A DNA stretch of 64,000 nucleotides from Ceratothoa steindachneri (GCA_963969495.1 OZ018338.1:45267206-45331205), one strand, 5' to 3'. Positions 34,411-47,865 are shown, counted from the first letter of the stretch. Notes: generated by a model from the letters alone, not told the origin. Translations and numbers: made by a program.

Positions 34411-36328
34411 TTATTTATATATGTTAATTTTGCAAGAAACATTTAGACACAATATAATATGTCAGAGAGGCCCAAAATGTGGGTGCACATTAGTTTGCTC
34501 AATTTGTATTGAAATTGAGCAAAACATTACCAAATTTCATCGTTGTTCTCTTCCCTAAAATTAATTAATTTTACTTATTTTGAGCAAAGATAAATTACTT
34601 TTCTTAACGTTATTATTTCCTATATAGAGGATGCTTCTCAAAAAGTTTGGAGAAAGTTATCTAGGTAATATTTTCCGTGTTACAATTTTTTTACATAAAG
34701 TCTGAAAAATCCTGATTGTAGCCACCCTGATGACAGTGTTCTTGGCTTCCATTATTGTGCTAAAACTGTTTGAAGTTTTCTTTCAATTTTGGAATTACAG
34801 TAAAATCTGATGGTTTTAAGTAGGAATATAAGTTTGAAGACCCATGAGTTGACATCAAATTCCCCTTAAAATCTTTTGAGGCTTATAAAGGATATCCTGG
34901 TATCTCTGCCTTCTACTCGATGGGCCAATTTAATTCCTTAGAAACATTCATTACATTAAATTTATATAGGCTCCAAACAAAAATCCCTTACACAATTTCA
35001 TTCACACAATTTGCTGAAAGATAGCCCTGCTAGTTAAAGTTTTCCTGTCGTAACACTTTTTAAACCATCCTGCAGGACTTTTCGTCTCTAAGGAACAAAT
35101 TTATTCCATCAAAATATTCGTTATTACAAATAGAATATATAAGATCCATTTTCCAATGGTGTTTTCCTTTTGACGTTTTGAAATGTTCTAGATAATTTCC
35201 TCCATTGCAGAGGTATATTTTTCCCGCTTATTCCTTTTAAATTACCTTTGAAGTCCGCTAAAATAATGAAAGAAAAGCAAGCCATCAAACTTCATATTTT
35301 TTAGAGAGATAAGAATATTCAGATAAATTTATTGTTTTCATCAACAGAGCTCATTCAAGCTGAAGTTCTTTACTAAGACTCAACGAAACAAGGAATTTAT
35401 AGCTGCAAAAATAAATGTTATGTGACATGAACGAATATGTTTATTTCATTGCATTTTAGTGTATCCCATATATACAGTGAACTCTTCTTCCTCACACAAG
35501 TATTAATTTTCCTTGTGCCTAATACCTAGACACAAATGATGGGTCCTCATAAAACCTTTAATGGATTAATCTCCTTTTCACGTCATTTGTACTGCGACTT
35601 TGACAGCGACCCTCAGTAGAGCAGTCTTGTACTCAGTCAAAAAATATTCTCTATGACTAACTGAGAACAAGACCGAACAATAAACATGCATACATAAACA
35701 TACGAACACCCATGTAAGAGTGCCCAAATTACAAGGACATCAATAATTTTCCACGAGGCTCCTGTCAATCTATCTCTCCCTATATACACACAATGAACTT
35801 AATAGGCTATTATGTGTCCAATCTAACTTTGCCTTAGGTCGTTCCTTGAGTTCAGTGACTTCTGACTTTCTCTTCAAATTGCGTTGCTCCTCTCTTCAAC
35901 TTGATCAGCATAGCAACTATGAGTTTAGTTCCAATTCATCCTCAATTGCAGAAAAATATAAAACTTTTGGTAATTAAAAATTTATATCTATAAGACGTTC
36001 GCTCTTAACTAACGGTCATTCGCGCGTGCACGTAAACTGCGAGCGCCCTCGGTGAAACTTTTACTCATTGTAAGTATATTATATGATTCTATATAATATT
36101 ATAAGATAGGTATAGTCCGCAATTCTCCTCAATCTGTATTCACCCCACAAATAATAATAATAATAATAATTAGGAATTCAGAATATTTTTGTGTAACAAT
36201 AGAAGAATTTCAAACAATTTGCATTTTGAATTTATTTGCGACAAGCGTCTATGCTAGTCTATGTGTATTCTACCAAAGGAAATGAATTCAGAGTTTTTGA
36301 GTCGAAGAAACTCCCACCTCCTTCAATA
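34408..36328. other. AT-rich stretch without recognised features
   Basis: Close to 1.9 kb of AT-rich sequence. I see no gene or mobile-element motif. A short (AAT)n run lies near 36151-36170. Confidence 0.5.
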
Positions 36329-36346
36329 TTATATATATATATTTAT

Positions 36347-36417
<71 letters not shown>
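36329..36417. repeat. (TA)n microsatellite
   Basis: TA repeat with a few TAAA interruptions, ending 25 bp before the candidate LTR. Confidence 0.95.
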
Positions 36418-36419
<2 letters not shown>

Positions 36420-36442
36420 AAAGAATATCCTTCAAAGACCAC

Positions 36443-37528
<1,086 letters not shown>

Positions 37529-37536
37529 GGTATACA

Positions 37537-37537
<1 letters not shown>

Positions 37538-37623
<86 letters not shown>
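37538..37623. repeat. (TA)n microsatellite
   Basis: Uninterrupted TA run directly after the candidate LTR. Confidence 0.95.
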
Positions 37624-37625
<2 letters not shown>

Positions 37626-37989
37626 GGTGTCGCCAAATATTTCTCCATTTTTTTTATAATGCTGTAGAACAATATTTAAAATTTTATTAGGTAGCCTAAG
37701 CTTGCCGTGGATAGTGTATCCCAGACTATTGAAAGGTACAATAGGAATTAATTATTGTTGTATTTTCTTTGTGTTATTTGGCCTACTTAATGGGTAGACA
37801 CCAGACTCTCTCTTCAAGCTCAACGAAGGGATTTATTTCGAGTGAGCGTTAGGAATAAAATTTGCTTCGTGCAAAACAATTGCGTTTAACTGATTCGTGT
37901 GAATTACAGTAAAATCGGGTTCAACACCCCATTATATTATTTTTTATGGTGGTTTGTTTTTTCGCGAAAAGTTGGTAAACTTCGAAAGC

Positions 37990-39060
37990 ATGTCTTCCTT
38001 CAACATCTTTAAGTCACAAGGTGAGTCTCTTCGAATCAGTGGTGAAGAGTTATTTGTGTACATCCAAGAGAAGGAGATAACAGAAAGAGAAGAAAGGAGA
38101 GAAAGGGAAAAGGAAGAGAGAACCAGAAGGAAAAATGAAATAGAAGAAAGGGAAAGAATTCTTCTTCATAAATTAGAAATGAGCAGGACCCGGAATGAGA
38201 CGCTTTCCAAGAATTCAAGAACCGACATTCAACAAAAGCGTCTATAAAATTACTAGTATTTTTGAGGTAAACTGTTGTTTTATTGAGGCCTCGGCGTAGC
38301 CAACTTGTTGCCATTACTGAGCAATCAGCTCAGGGAAATATTCATCTCACTCACGTCAGAGGCAACTATTGACTACTCAACATTGAAATCCAGATTACTG
38401 GCAGCCTACAATATGACCCCGGATTTCTACAACGCAAAATTCTGCTACTGCCTTATTCAGCCAAACCAAACCTTCCTTCCGTTTGGTTATACTTAACAAC
38501 ACCACTCTAATTTTTTGCTGAATGCATCCAAAATTCTCCATGACTATGATACCTTGGTCGACTTCGTCCCAAAGTAACAACTTTTGGCTTCCCTTCCTTT
38601 AGAAATTAGATCCTTTGTGAAAGACCGGAAGTTTAGTACATTCAAAGAGTGTATCGAAGAAGCTGATGTTTATGCGGCTAGCCATAAGAGTTAGCCTATG
38701 TAAGGAAAAAAGACGAAACCTCCATCTAACAAATCTTAGGCTAGCAATACTAAATTTACTCCCCACAACGGAAACAAGTTCGTCAAGGTGCCCAACCTGA
38801 CATCAAACCGTTCTCGTCTAATCCCCCTGCTTCATCATTTCCCAGGAGGCCTATCGTCTGCTACTCCTGTGGTCTTGAGGGCCATGTGAAGACCAATTTC
38901 CCTCAGAACTCGCAATTTGAAAACAACCATTTTCATCAGGTACACCAAATCAGTACCACGTCTGCGCCACCACCATCGCAACCAAAATTTCATCTTCTTT
39001 CGAGCAAATCGAGTCCAGCTGGCTACTAGGTGAACTTTCTGTTTTATAAAAGTACGCCTA
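37990..39060 (+). pseudogene. gag: Gypsy gag (plus-strand element)
   Basis: Begins MSSFNIFKSQGESLRISGEE, followed by a highly charged helical segment of E and R residues (REERREREKEERTRRKNE) and KLEMSRTRNETL. A frame break near 38250 leads to a capsid part (LPLLSNQLREIFISLTSEAT, LLAAYNMTPDFYNAKFCYCL, IQPNQTF). Then come SFVKDRKFSTFKECIEEADV and a CCHC-like knuckle VCYSCGLEGHVKTNFP in which the last cysteine has become phenylalanine (about 38858-38900). It ends in a P/S/Q-rich stretch. It is clearly homologous to host gag at 26479-27371 but runs on the opposite strand and is independently decayed. Confidence 0.8.
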
Positions 39061-39515
39061 GGGGCCTCAAATATGAAATTGAAGCAGTAAACGGCTGCTG
39101 TATCTCCACCCTCGTATGCGATACAAGGTGTACCTATATCCTGGTTCGGACAAGCTATTCCCAAATTTGCAGGAGTGTACGACCCTTTGGGGCGCGCAAA
39201 TAGATTCGCGATTGTGAACTGCTTTATCGAATGCACTTATTTTACTAGATGGACAGAAGTAGTAGCAGCCCTCATCAAATTCTGTACTGTCCTAATTGGC
39301 CAGTGTCCACGGGTATCCTCTACCCCCATGGCTCAACCCGTGATCACCCGTTCAAAACCGGAAAATGAATTAGAGACTGCCGCAGCGCTAGAAAACCCCT
39401 GCGTTTCAGAATTCAAGAAAGTAATGAACGATGAATTAACGAAAAATCAGAAGATGTGCGATTCTCTTCGTTCTCTTCGTTCAAAGGCCCAAAATAAGGT
39501 GCAATAAACTGCTAT
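39061..39515 (+). pseudogene. Gypsy protease region and linker
   Basis: VNGCCISTLVCDTRCTYILV is followed by YDPLGRANRFAIVNCFIE, FTRWTEVVAALIKFCTVLIG and a polar linker to SLRSLRSKAQNKVQ (stop at 39507). The same series, with VNGC and YLGRANQFPVV, lies between gag knuckle and pol in the minus-strand elements. I assign it as the aspartic protease zone by position. A clean D-T/S-G active site is not preserved (VCDTRC occupies the likely place), so the call is tentative. Confidence 0.5.
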
Positions 39516-40600
39516 AAGTGATAAGGTATTTTCTACCCTCGTTAAAAATGGCCTATTTTATCGCGCTTTCTCTGAAGGCAATAACCCCGAGTCCCGAGCG
39601 TTATGTGTTCCCCGATCCTTCGTTGATCTCATTCTGAAGTCTTGCCACGATAGTCTTTTTCGGGCCATTTCAGCCATACAAAGACGGCACAGAGAATCTT
39701 CAAATATTTTTATTGGCCAGGTGCAACGGACGAAGTTTTACAATACTGTCGTTCGTGCGACATCTGTCATAAGATGGCCATAAAGATTCGAGTTAAATCC
39801 ACATTTACAGAAGGGACCCCTTATCTCCGAACCCTTCCCCCAAGTGCTAATCTATTTAATCGGTCCGATTTGCCCCTCGTCAAGTGAAAGCCATATCTAC
39901 GAGCTAACTCTGGTCGACTTTGCCACCAGGTTCTTAATAAAATCGACAGTATCTCCTGCGCTGAAGCACTCATTACGATCTTCTCCCGTGTTGGTTTGCC
40001 CAAGGAAATACTATCAGATCGTGGCCAACAATTTACTTCACATCTAATGGAGTATGTAGGCAAGTTGCTTATGGTAAGGCCCTTGTTTACTATTCCGTTC
40101 CATCCCACAGGAAGCAGAATGTGCGAAAGGTTGACGTTACTCTCAAGGCAATTTTAAAGAAATTGTGTGCAGAAAAGCCCATAGAATGTCACTGATATCT
40201 GCCGTTAGCTCTCTTCGCATACCAAGAGATCCTGCACCGCAAATTGGGGTTTGCTCCATTCGAACTGTTGTGCAGCCGGGACGTTCGAGGCCCTTTAAAC
40301 ATTTTAAAGTAGATCTCCACTAATCTAAAATTGGATCAAGATATTTAATCCTTTTACACTTATCAGCTGGAATTAAGACTTACTTCGATTGTAAGTCCAA
40401 GCAGAGAAAATTCATGTTCGGTGAGTAAGTATTATTGTTACTTCCGACTGACCATAATAAACTACTAAATCAATGGAAGGACCCCTATCAAGTGGTTGAA
40501 AAACGCGGCCCTGCCAACTATCTTATTCAAACCCATTCAGAAAGAAAGCTATTTAACGTGAATATGATTCAAAGATACCACCGTTGCGCATGTGCTAACT
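39516..40600 (+). pseudogene. Gypsy integrase (upstream of RT)
   Basis: The zinc-binding N-terminal domain is clear: SCHDSLFSGHFSHTKTAQRI, then FYWPG and CRSCDICHKMA (HHCC pattern, about 39640-39785). The catalytic core follows across frames, with the first aspartate in LTLVDFATRF (near 39915) and the second in GLPKEILSDRGQQFTSHLME (near 40015). The glutamate is in FHPTGSRMCER (near 40115). About 35 residues separate the last two, as in DD35E integrases. A C-terminal region to about 40600 contains DPYQVVEKRGPANYLIQT-like sequence. Frames are broken. Integrase precedes RT here; in most Ty3/gypsy elements it follows RNase H. Confidence 0.8.
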
Positions 40601-40739
40601 AATATCGTGGCAATATACTAAGAATCGGCCATAGAGTCTAGCTATCCCTTAGATCCCTTAATCGTGGTTGCGTGTAGCAAGATAATCAATATCCATTGCT
40701 CGACTTCTCAGACGCCACTAAATCTCCTTTGGCAGAATT

Positions 40740-41480
40740 GAAGGTAAACGACCCGCTTTCGTCCACCTAGAATAACCAGCTGCAGGCGCAACTGGGACAA
40801 TTTTTTGACGTCATTTCCGAAACTCCTGGTTGTGCTGCTCATTTCGAGCACAACTTAAACTAACCACACATTAACCAATTCGATCCAAGCCGTATCTCCT
40901 GCCTATCCACCTAAAAGAAGCTTTCAATAATGAGGTCGATAAATTATTAAAGTTAAAAATCATAAAAACTTCAGAGTCAAATTATTGTTCCCTTGTTGTC
41001 ATGGTCAAGATGTCAGACGGATCCTACCGTAGGGGCATCGACTTTAGAAAATTCAACTCAGTCACTGTGTAGGATACCAAATCATCCCTATCAATTGAGC
41101 AAAATTTGCATTTGTTCGAAAAGGCTAAATAGTAAATACGTCACGAAACTGGATTTGAATATGGCCTACTAAAAATCCCATTGAGAGAAGAGTTCAAAAA
41201 GTACACGGCTTTTCAAATAGACAAAGGGTTGATGCAATTTCGTTGGCTCACCATTGGTATGTTCCGGCTTGTAGCAACTACAATCGAATGACGAGACGAA
41301 TATTAGACGGGTTACCTAATATAACATTCTATCTAGATTACATCTATGTAGCTACCCAATAATGAGATCAACATCTGATTGCCCTCTAAGCACTCTTGCG
41401 TAGACTCCGGGAGCCCAAATTTACAATCGGCCCCAGTAATTGTTACTTTGCCTTTGGCCCTTTAGATTATTTACACTTAC
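40740..41480 (+). pseudogene. Gypsy reverse transcriptase, heavily decayed
   Basis: Across frames: QLGQFFDVISETPGCAAHFE, LPIHLKEAFNNEVDKLLKL, SDGSYRRGIDFRKFNSVTV and QNLHLFEKAK, then KLDLNMAY. These match the RT of element D (PGCATSFKHD, GCIDFRKLNSVTV, NLHLFENAKF). Nucleotide similarity continues to the catalytic region near 41330-41350 and to the thumb near 41400-41450, but stops are frequent. Lies between integrase and RNase H. Confidence 0.75.
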
Positions 41481-41592
41481 ATATCGGAAATGATCGATTA
41501 GCCCTAAGGATGACCAAATTTGAGAAATTGTGGAAATGTCATTACCAGTGATGAAGAAACAACTGAGTTTTTTTTATAGTCTGCGCAATTTG

Positions 41593-41597
<5 letters not shown>

Positions 41598-41640
<43 letters not shown>
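41598..41640. repeat. (CT)n microsatellite inside pol
   Basis: About 21 CT units between the RT remnant (ending FYSLRNLAP) and RNase H. A simple-repeat expansion inside former coding sequence. Confidence 0.95.
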
Positions 41641-41643
<3 letters not shown>

Positions 41644-41724
41644 CCCATTTGCAAATTATTGAAGAAGAAGACCCCCGTTTACCCTGTTCGGACTCCGCTG
41701 TCAATCGCCAGTTTTAACCAACTA

Positions 41725-42163
41725 AGGTAAAAATTAGCATCTGCCCCTATCCTTCATTTGCCCGATCTCAAAAAACAGTTAGGTATTCGGACAGACGCTA
41801 GCAATGATGAAATAGGCGGCGTCCTAATTCAGTACGGGGACGGTGACGAGAGTTTCCCCATTGCGTATGCTGGTCGAAAATTACTCCCATATGAAAAGAA
41901 TTATGCCACGATTGAGCGAGAGGCCCTTGCGATAATTTGGTGTATCAAAAAATTCAAACTTTTCTTGGTAGGCAAGGAATTCATTATAGAACGGATCTTC
42001 AACCCCTACCTTACCTACGTAATTTAACGAACAATAATGGACGTCTTATGTGTTGGAGTCTGTTCCTCCAAGAATTTCAATTTATAATTTTGTTTATAAA
42101 AGGCTCTGGTGATTGTATAGCAGACAGTTTGAGCAGGAATCCTCTGGATTCTGTTCCAAATTA
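41725..42163 (+). pseudogene. Gypsy RNase H, end of pol
   Basis: Degrades the RNA strand of RNA-DNA hybrids during reverse transcription. LPDLKKQLGIRTDASNDEIG (first catalytic D), YAGRKLLPYEKNYATIEREA (E), ALAIIWCIKKFKLFLVGKEF, then the usual TD-x-x-P segment mutated and frameshifted. The domain ends RLMCWSLFLQEFQFIILFIK and DCIADSLSRNPLDSVPN with a stop at 42163. It is the best preserved domain of this element. Pol ends here with no integrase downstream. Confidence 0.85.
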
Positions 42164-42165
42164 AC

Positions 42166-42588
42166 CTTGAGCCAATTGCCTTAATTGTAGGAATTTATTT
42201 TGTGTTTCCTTATTATATATATACTCTGATAAGCTTTTTAAAAGTTATTAAAACATGTACCTTTTTTGTGCATTTTAATTTCTTTGCATTGTATCCTTTT
42301 TTTATGTGAATAACTCTAGACACTATTGACTTGATGAAAACGAGCCTCCATTTAAAAGTCACGGTAATAACTATGGCTATCATCAGTTATTGGGTTTTTT
42401 TATTGTTACTTTTGATGAGAATCGGTATACAATTCCCCCCCCCCCCCCCCACTCCAGTCCATCTAGTTGAATTTACTTTTGTATTTGTTTTGACTATTTG
42501 CGTTTCCTTCGAATTTAGTACCATGTATTCTCCATTGTTGTATCCGCGTTGAAGTTGCAAAAATTGAGACGTGTAATCACTTTTGTTA
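42166..42588. other. Probable 3' untranslated part of the plus-strand gypsy element
   Basis: AT-rich sequence with a C run at 42435-42450. No coding signal. Confidence 0.4.
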
Positions 42589-43074
42589 TTAGTAGGATTT
42601 CACTTCTCGCAGAAGGTGCATCTTGGGAGGGAAGGAGATATCATAGGGAGAAAGAAAAGCGCCACGCGGACGGAAATCGTCGACCAGCACCCTGAGAACA
42701 CCGAACCACTTCCGGCGATAACAAGAAAGATGGATGGACCGAGCGAACCGAGGGTAGCGGCGGAAGCTCCGTGAGATCGTGTGAACCAAGCTAAGGTTCA
42801 CTTCTTTGGGCGCCGCGTCTGATAAATTGGAACCCTCTTCCAGTGCCTCAGGCAAGTCACTTGCGGCAATCTGGTATAAAATGTCAGATGCAGGCATCAA
42901 GAAAGTAGTATCAGCCAGCCCCTTGAATGTTACGCGTAAACTCTCAATTCGGTTAGCCCACCCCTCGTCTCCGAAGGCAAGATTTCTCTCCGGATTAACG
43001 ATAGTGTAGCGACAACTCACTATTATTCTGGTATCGGCTCTGTTCCCGTTAGGCGTAACACTCCCTCGAGCCAT
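42589..43074 (-). CDS. Orphan open frame of 161 codons, unknown
   Basis: The frame starts MARGSVTPNGNRADTR and ends MHLLREVKSY. It contains ADTTFLMPASDILYQIAASD, EALEEGSNLSDAAP and a basic segment SRSFRRYPRFARSIHLSC. No signal peptide, membrane segment or family motif is recognised. Its GC content is clearly higher than the surrounding sequence. It lies between the gypsy pol and the mariner relic, inside the span bounded by the candidate family 3 LTRs. It may be a piece of another transposon or not a gene at all. Long uninterrupted frame is the only support. Confidence 0.3.
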   Translation of the reverse strand: MARGSVTPNGNRADTRIIVSCRYTIVNPERNLAFGDEGWANRIESLRVTFKGLADTTFLMPASDILYQIAASDLPEALEEGSNLSDAAPKEVNLSLVHTISRSFRRYPRFARSIHLSCYRRKWFGVLRVLVDDFRPRGAFLSPYDISFPPKMHLLREVKSY

Positions 43075-43639
43075 ACCCTCGAGGTTAAACGTGGCGATTG
43101 CGATTCAACTTTTTGCAATCTCTCTCCCCGACAACTTCCCAAAGAATACCGCTAAAAGTAGGCTCAGCGAGCGAGTTAAACACGGGAAATCCAGTTTCAC
43201 GTGTTCTTTGAATTGTTTGTTATTTTGTTGGCGCGCCCAGCCACCTCACGAATGCCACTTTAACATCCCCGAGTTCATCTGACCTAGAAAATGTACCTTT
43301 GCGTATCCATTCTATTATTTGTAAACTGTCTATATAATAGTAAAGCTTATTTTTGTTTCACCAGTTTCTATGGCAGATCTCCTAAGAAGTTACATTAAAT
43401 TTGGCTAACCGCACTCTTACTTAATTTATCAATATCCACGCACTTTTATCTCGCTTCCTTTTCCTCGTCCAAGGCGAGCGAAGGTCACGTTCACCTGAAA
43501 GGCATGCCAAATAAACAAAATTATGGAAGTAGTCAATATCTAAACCAAATTAACAGAATTATCAGAAGTGGTTAATATCTAAGCCAAATAATCACTTTCA
43601 AATTCCTTTGCACTCCCCAAAGATAAAACTATGGTGTGG
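43075..43639. other. No recognisable feature
   Basis: Mixed-composition sequence between the orphan frame and the mariner relic. Two short similar phrases occur near 43520-43560 and 43560-43600 (GTCAATATCTAAACCAAAT, GTTAATATCTAAGCCAAAT). Nothing else seen. Confidence 0.4.
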
Positions 43640-44320
<681 letters not shown>

Positions 44321-45267
44321 AGCCCCATGAAAATTAAAAGTAGGACCCAAGCACTTTCGAACTATATTTGCAAGTTAATTTTCAAGAAATAGCATGAAAA
44401 TGGAGAAAACAACCTTATATAGGGTACAAAGATACGAAGGGAACGCCCATCACATATAACAAACCAATGGAAAAACACAAAAACAAGCCAGAAAAATACC
44501 AAGAAAAAGAACAATAGGCAACTAATAACAGACATATGCATCTTCAAAACGATATAGACACAACAACATCATGTATGTCAATGGATTATCATTAGAGCGA
44601 AAACATTTAGGACTAGGAGTTAATCCATAGTTACAACAGAGACACGTGTTGGGGGACGCAATGTGAATCATATTACACTAATAAAGTGACAACAGGCTGA
44701 CTATGAAGTTATTTTATTCTTAGGTACCTTTTTTTAAAAAACAGGGTCGAGTTTAAATAAGCTAGGAGAAATATTTATATTAGGTAAGATGCCAATTAAG
44801 TGAACACTCGACAATATTTCCTTTTGTGAAATCAGCGTAATGATAAAGGAATTTGGCAGAATTCCAGTCAGGTGGTTATTTTCAGATAAATCTAAACTAA
44901 AGCGCTGTTTATTTCAACTCTTCTAATATTATATTTATCTTGGTAATTTCTAGTAGATAAAGATTTAGCAGTTTGCTCGAAGTAAAGTAAATTACAAATT
45001 GAACATTCTGTAGAATATACTCCACCTCTTTTCCATGTATTATTGTAGACTAACAGTTATATAAAGTGTATTCTTATTCGAAATTTACAGAGATATTACG
45101 TTGGTTAAAAATACTGGTGAGACAAAATATTTGTTCAAAGTATGGCAAGATAAGACAATTTTTGTAATTAAAAACTGGTGGGTTATCAGTTGTTTAAGCA
45201 AAGTTTAATGAAGTATGCAAAAATTGTCGAGGGTAACAAAGTTTTTTACCTATTTCAAAGATATTGG
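44321..45267. other. No recognisable feature
   Basis: AT-rich sequence of about 950 bp. No convincing coding or repeat signal. Confidence 0.4.
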
Positions 45268-45419
45268 ACAAATCCTTATCCAAAAATTCCGGTCTAACAA
45301 GGCGTAATGCGCGCAGAAACATAGAAGTGAATATAGGACGTTTAATTTTAACTCTATGATAAGAATAAAAGTGCGCGGATTACGCCTTGGTAGTCCGGAA
45401 TTTTTGGATAAGGAATTGT
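45268..45419. repeat. Short inverted repeat, 47-bp arms
   Basis: Arm 45268-45314 (containing CTTATCCAAAAATTCCGG) and arm 45373-45419 (containing CCGGAATTTTTGGATAAG) are reverse complements with about four mismatches. The 58-bp loop is AT-rich. This could be a small MITE or foldback element. Confidence 0.85.
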
Positions 45420-45540
45420 TCAAAATTTTCCCATACACGACTCTCCTCATGTTTGGGAATGCCCTTTTTCCTCGTCTTCACATCAGGAAAACATCATCTT
45501 CAGAAAGGGAGCTATTTTGGAGAATGCCCTCGGAGGACAA

Positions 45541-46208
45541 CCGTGAGAGGAAGCCCCCTCGGAAATACCCATCTATTCTTCTAATACCACGTGCGTCGGC
45601 GTGAGAATTTCCGAGAGTCAATAAAGAATCGGTCCCTTGCTAAATCACCCGTCACATCTGTGTTTGTTTTCGGACGCCACAAGTCTCCTCCTCCCTACCC
45701 CCATATCGCGAGGCCAGTTTCATCGTTTGGAACGACGCGTTATCATGAAATGTGTTTGCTTAGATTGGCGCCAAGAGTCCCCTATGGACCGCAAGGCCCT
45801 GAGGCGTCTATCGGATCAGCCACCCGGATATTTAACTTGAAGCTCACCATCTTTCGGGGAGATTGAAAGACCACCATCCACTCCGTTCAGAATGCCATCT
45901 GCTTCCCGTGAACCCCTGTAACCCGTTGTCGTACTTGGTCGAAGATCTCGCCAGCAGATCTACTTTCGTTGAGCTTTGGCCCCTGTTTAAAGGAAAGCTT
46001 TTGAATCCCCTTCTTCGCGGAGAGTTGTGCGTCCCTCTCTTCTTTACCACCCATTCAAGATTCTTTCGAGACTGAGACTCCCTGTTGATCTGCAGAATCG
46101 TCTCGAGTTGAGATTACGTCTCTCTCTAGAGACCTGCGCCGTTGTCTCCACCCCCCCTCCAGTTCGCCTGCGCTTGAAAGTAAAGCTATCTTGATGGTCA
46201 TCCACTTT

Positions 46209-46258
<50 letters not shown>

Positions 46259-46437
46259 TTATATTTTAGGGTATTGTCATATATATCCTTTGAACTGCAA
46301 CTTGGCAAGCCATTAGTCTAAACCTGATCAACCGTAAATCGCACTGTTTATTAATCACCCCAGGCATATCCCAAGCGGCTTTTGGTCAGCTGTCTACCCG
46401 TGCTCCTGTACGACTCTGAGCGCCAAGATAGTCTACA
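45541..46437 (+). repeat. Candidate 3' LTR of the plus-strand gypsy element (family 3)
   Basis: Partner of 36443-37528 in the same orientation; see there for shared blocks. It starts CCGTGAGAGG and ends GTCTACA at 46437. Internal (TA)n at 46212-46253. It lies 3.4 kb beyond the RNase H stop, which implies later insertions in the interval (the mariner relic and inverted repeat account for part). Confidence 0.6.
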
Positions 46438-46654
46438 CTGGCATACCTCAACATTCCATTTTCTCTTTCTTGCAAGGTGTTGGATTTATTTTATCATTCT
46501 CTTGCGGTATTCTCTGCGTGTTTAACTCAATTTCTCCATTGTCCTTTGAATTCCAAATTAATTCTTTATCTCTCAATCTCGATCAACCATGCGAAGTGTC
46601 CTTTACAAGCTCGTCTATTCGGAAGATTTTTGTCTTCTGCCTATCCTACTGGTC

Positions 46655-46735
46655 TAATGGGCGGTTTAATTGAGACCAAAGCGGTTGCTCGCTGCCTCAG
46701 TGTGCATGGTTCGAATCCCACCCCAGCTCGCATTT
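46655..46735 (+). repeat. Possible tRNA-like SINE head
   Basis: Contains a perfect B-box sequence GGTTCGAATCC with partial T stem (TGG...CCCA), preceded by an A-box-like stretch. The cloverleaf is incomplete. It may be a decayed tRNA-derived repeat. Confidence 0.35.
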
Positions 46736-46777
46736 TTTTGAAATAGGAAATAACTACTTCCGAAGAAAATTATTCTA

Positions 46778-46932
<155 letters not shown>

Positions 46933-47249
46933 TTATATATATGATATGAAGAGAGTCATAAAGAGTCTCAAGGAATAGTAGTACCTCAAAGGACATTGCT
47001 GACCAGACCATGGAGTTACTATTTTGAGAAAGAGAAAAAGAGATCATCACTTCAGGCATTTGCCTTCCATTACTGAGAGAAGCTATTTCCCATCTTTCTT
47101 TATTTGTTTTGTTATTAGTTTTGGGCTTTGAGCCATAAGCTACCATGCGGTACAAATGCAAGTTGGTAGCTGTGGGTCGTCAGCGAAAGTAGTCTATTCT
47201 GAATTTTTATATTTTTTGCCGCCTCAAGAATCGCACTGCTGACCTTTTA

Positions 47250-47252
<3 letters not shown>

Positions 47253-47320
<68 letters not shown>
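47253..47320. repeat. (TA)n microsatellite
   Basis: TA run ending 40 bp before the 42-bp minisatellite. Confidence 0.95.
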
Positions 47321-47322
<2 letters not shown>

Positions 47323-47360
47323 CAATTGGTATGAAAGGTGGCGCTAGTTAACGGCTGGTA

Positions 47361-47790
47361 ACGTCATCTGTTACGACTGTCGAAGGCACGATGCTCCTCG
47401 GAACGCCGTCTGTTACGACTGTCGAAGGCACGATGCTCCTCGGAACGCCGTCTGTTACGACTGGGGAAGGCACGATGCTCCTCGGAACGCCGTCTGTTAC
47501 GACTGGGGAAGGCACGATGCTCCTCGGAACGCCGTCTGTTACGACTGGGGAAGGCACGATGCTCCTCGGAACGCCGTCTGTTACGACTGTCGAAGGCACG
47601 ATGCTCCTCGGAACGCCGTCTGTTACGACTGGGGAAGGCACGATGCTCCTCGGAACGCCGTCTGTTACGACTGTCGAAGGCACGATGCTCCTCGGAACGC
47701 CGTCTGTTACGACTGGGGAAGGCACGATGCTCCTCGGAACGCCGTCTGTTACGACTGGGGAAGGCACGATGCTCTTCTGAACGTTGTCGG
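47361..47790. repeat. 42-bp minisatellite, about ten copies, open on both strands
   Basis: The unit contains CGTCTGTTACGACTG and ACGATGCTCCTCGGAACG. Two versions alternate, with either GTCG or GGGG after GACT. From left to right the order is V V G G G V G V G G (V for GTCG, G for GGGG). Because 42 is a multiple of three, both strands stay open: plus 47391-47780 reads repeats of MLLGTPSVTTVEGT, minus 47767-47348 reads repeats of VVTDGVPRSIVPSP. A degenerate further copy follows near 47820-47865. I regard it as a tandem repeat and not as a gene. Confidence 0.9.
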
Positions 47791-47865
47791 ATACAACTAG
47801 TGAGAAAGATTTCGCCAGTTTACTGCTGGTGACGTCGTCTTATATGACTGGAGGAGGCACGAAGC

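Noticed and set aside
47348..47780. Repetitive secreted protein gene
   Set aside because: Both strands are open because the unit is 42 bp. There is no start context, signal peptide or flanking exon evidence.
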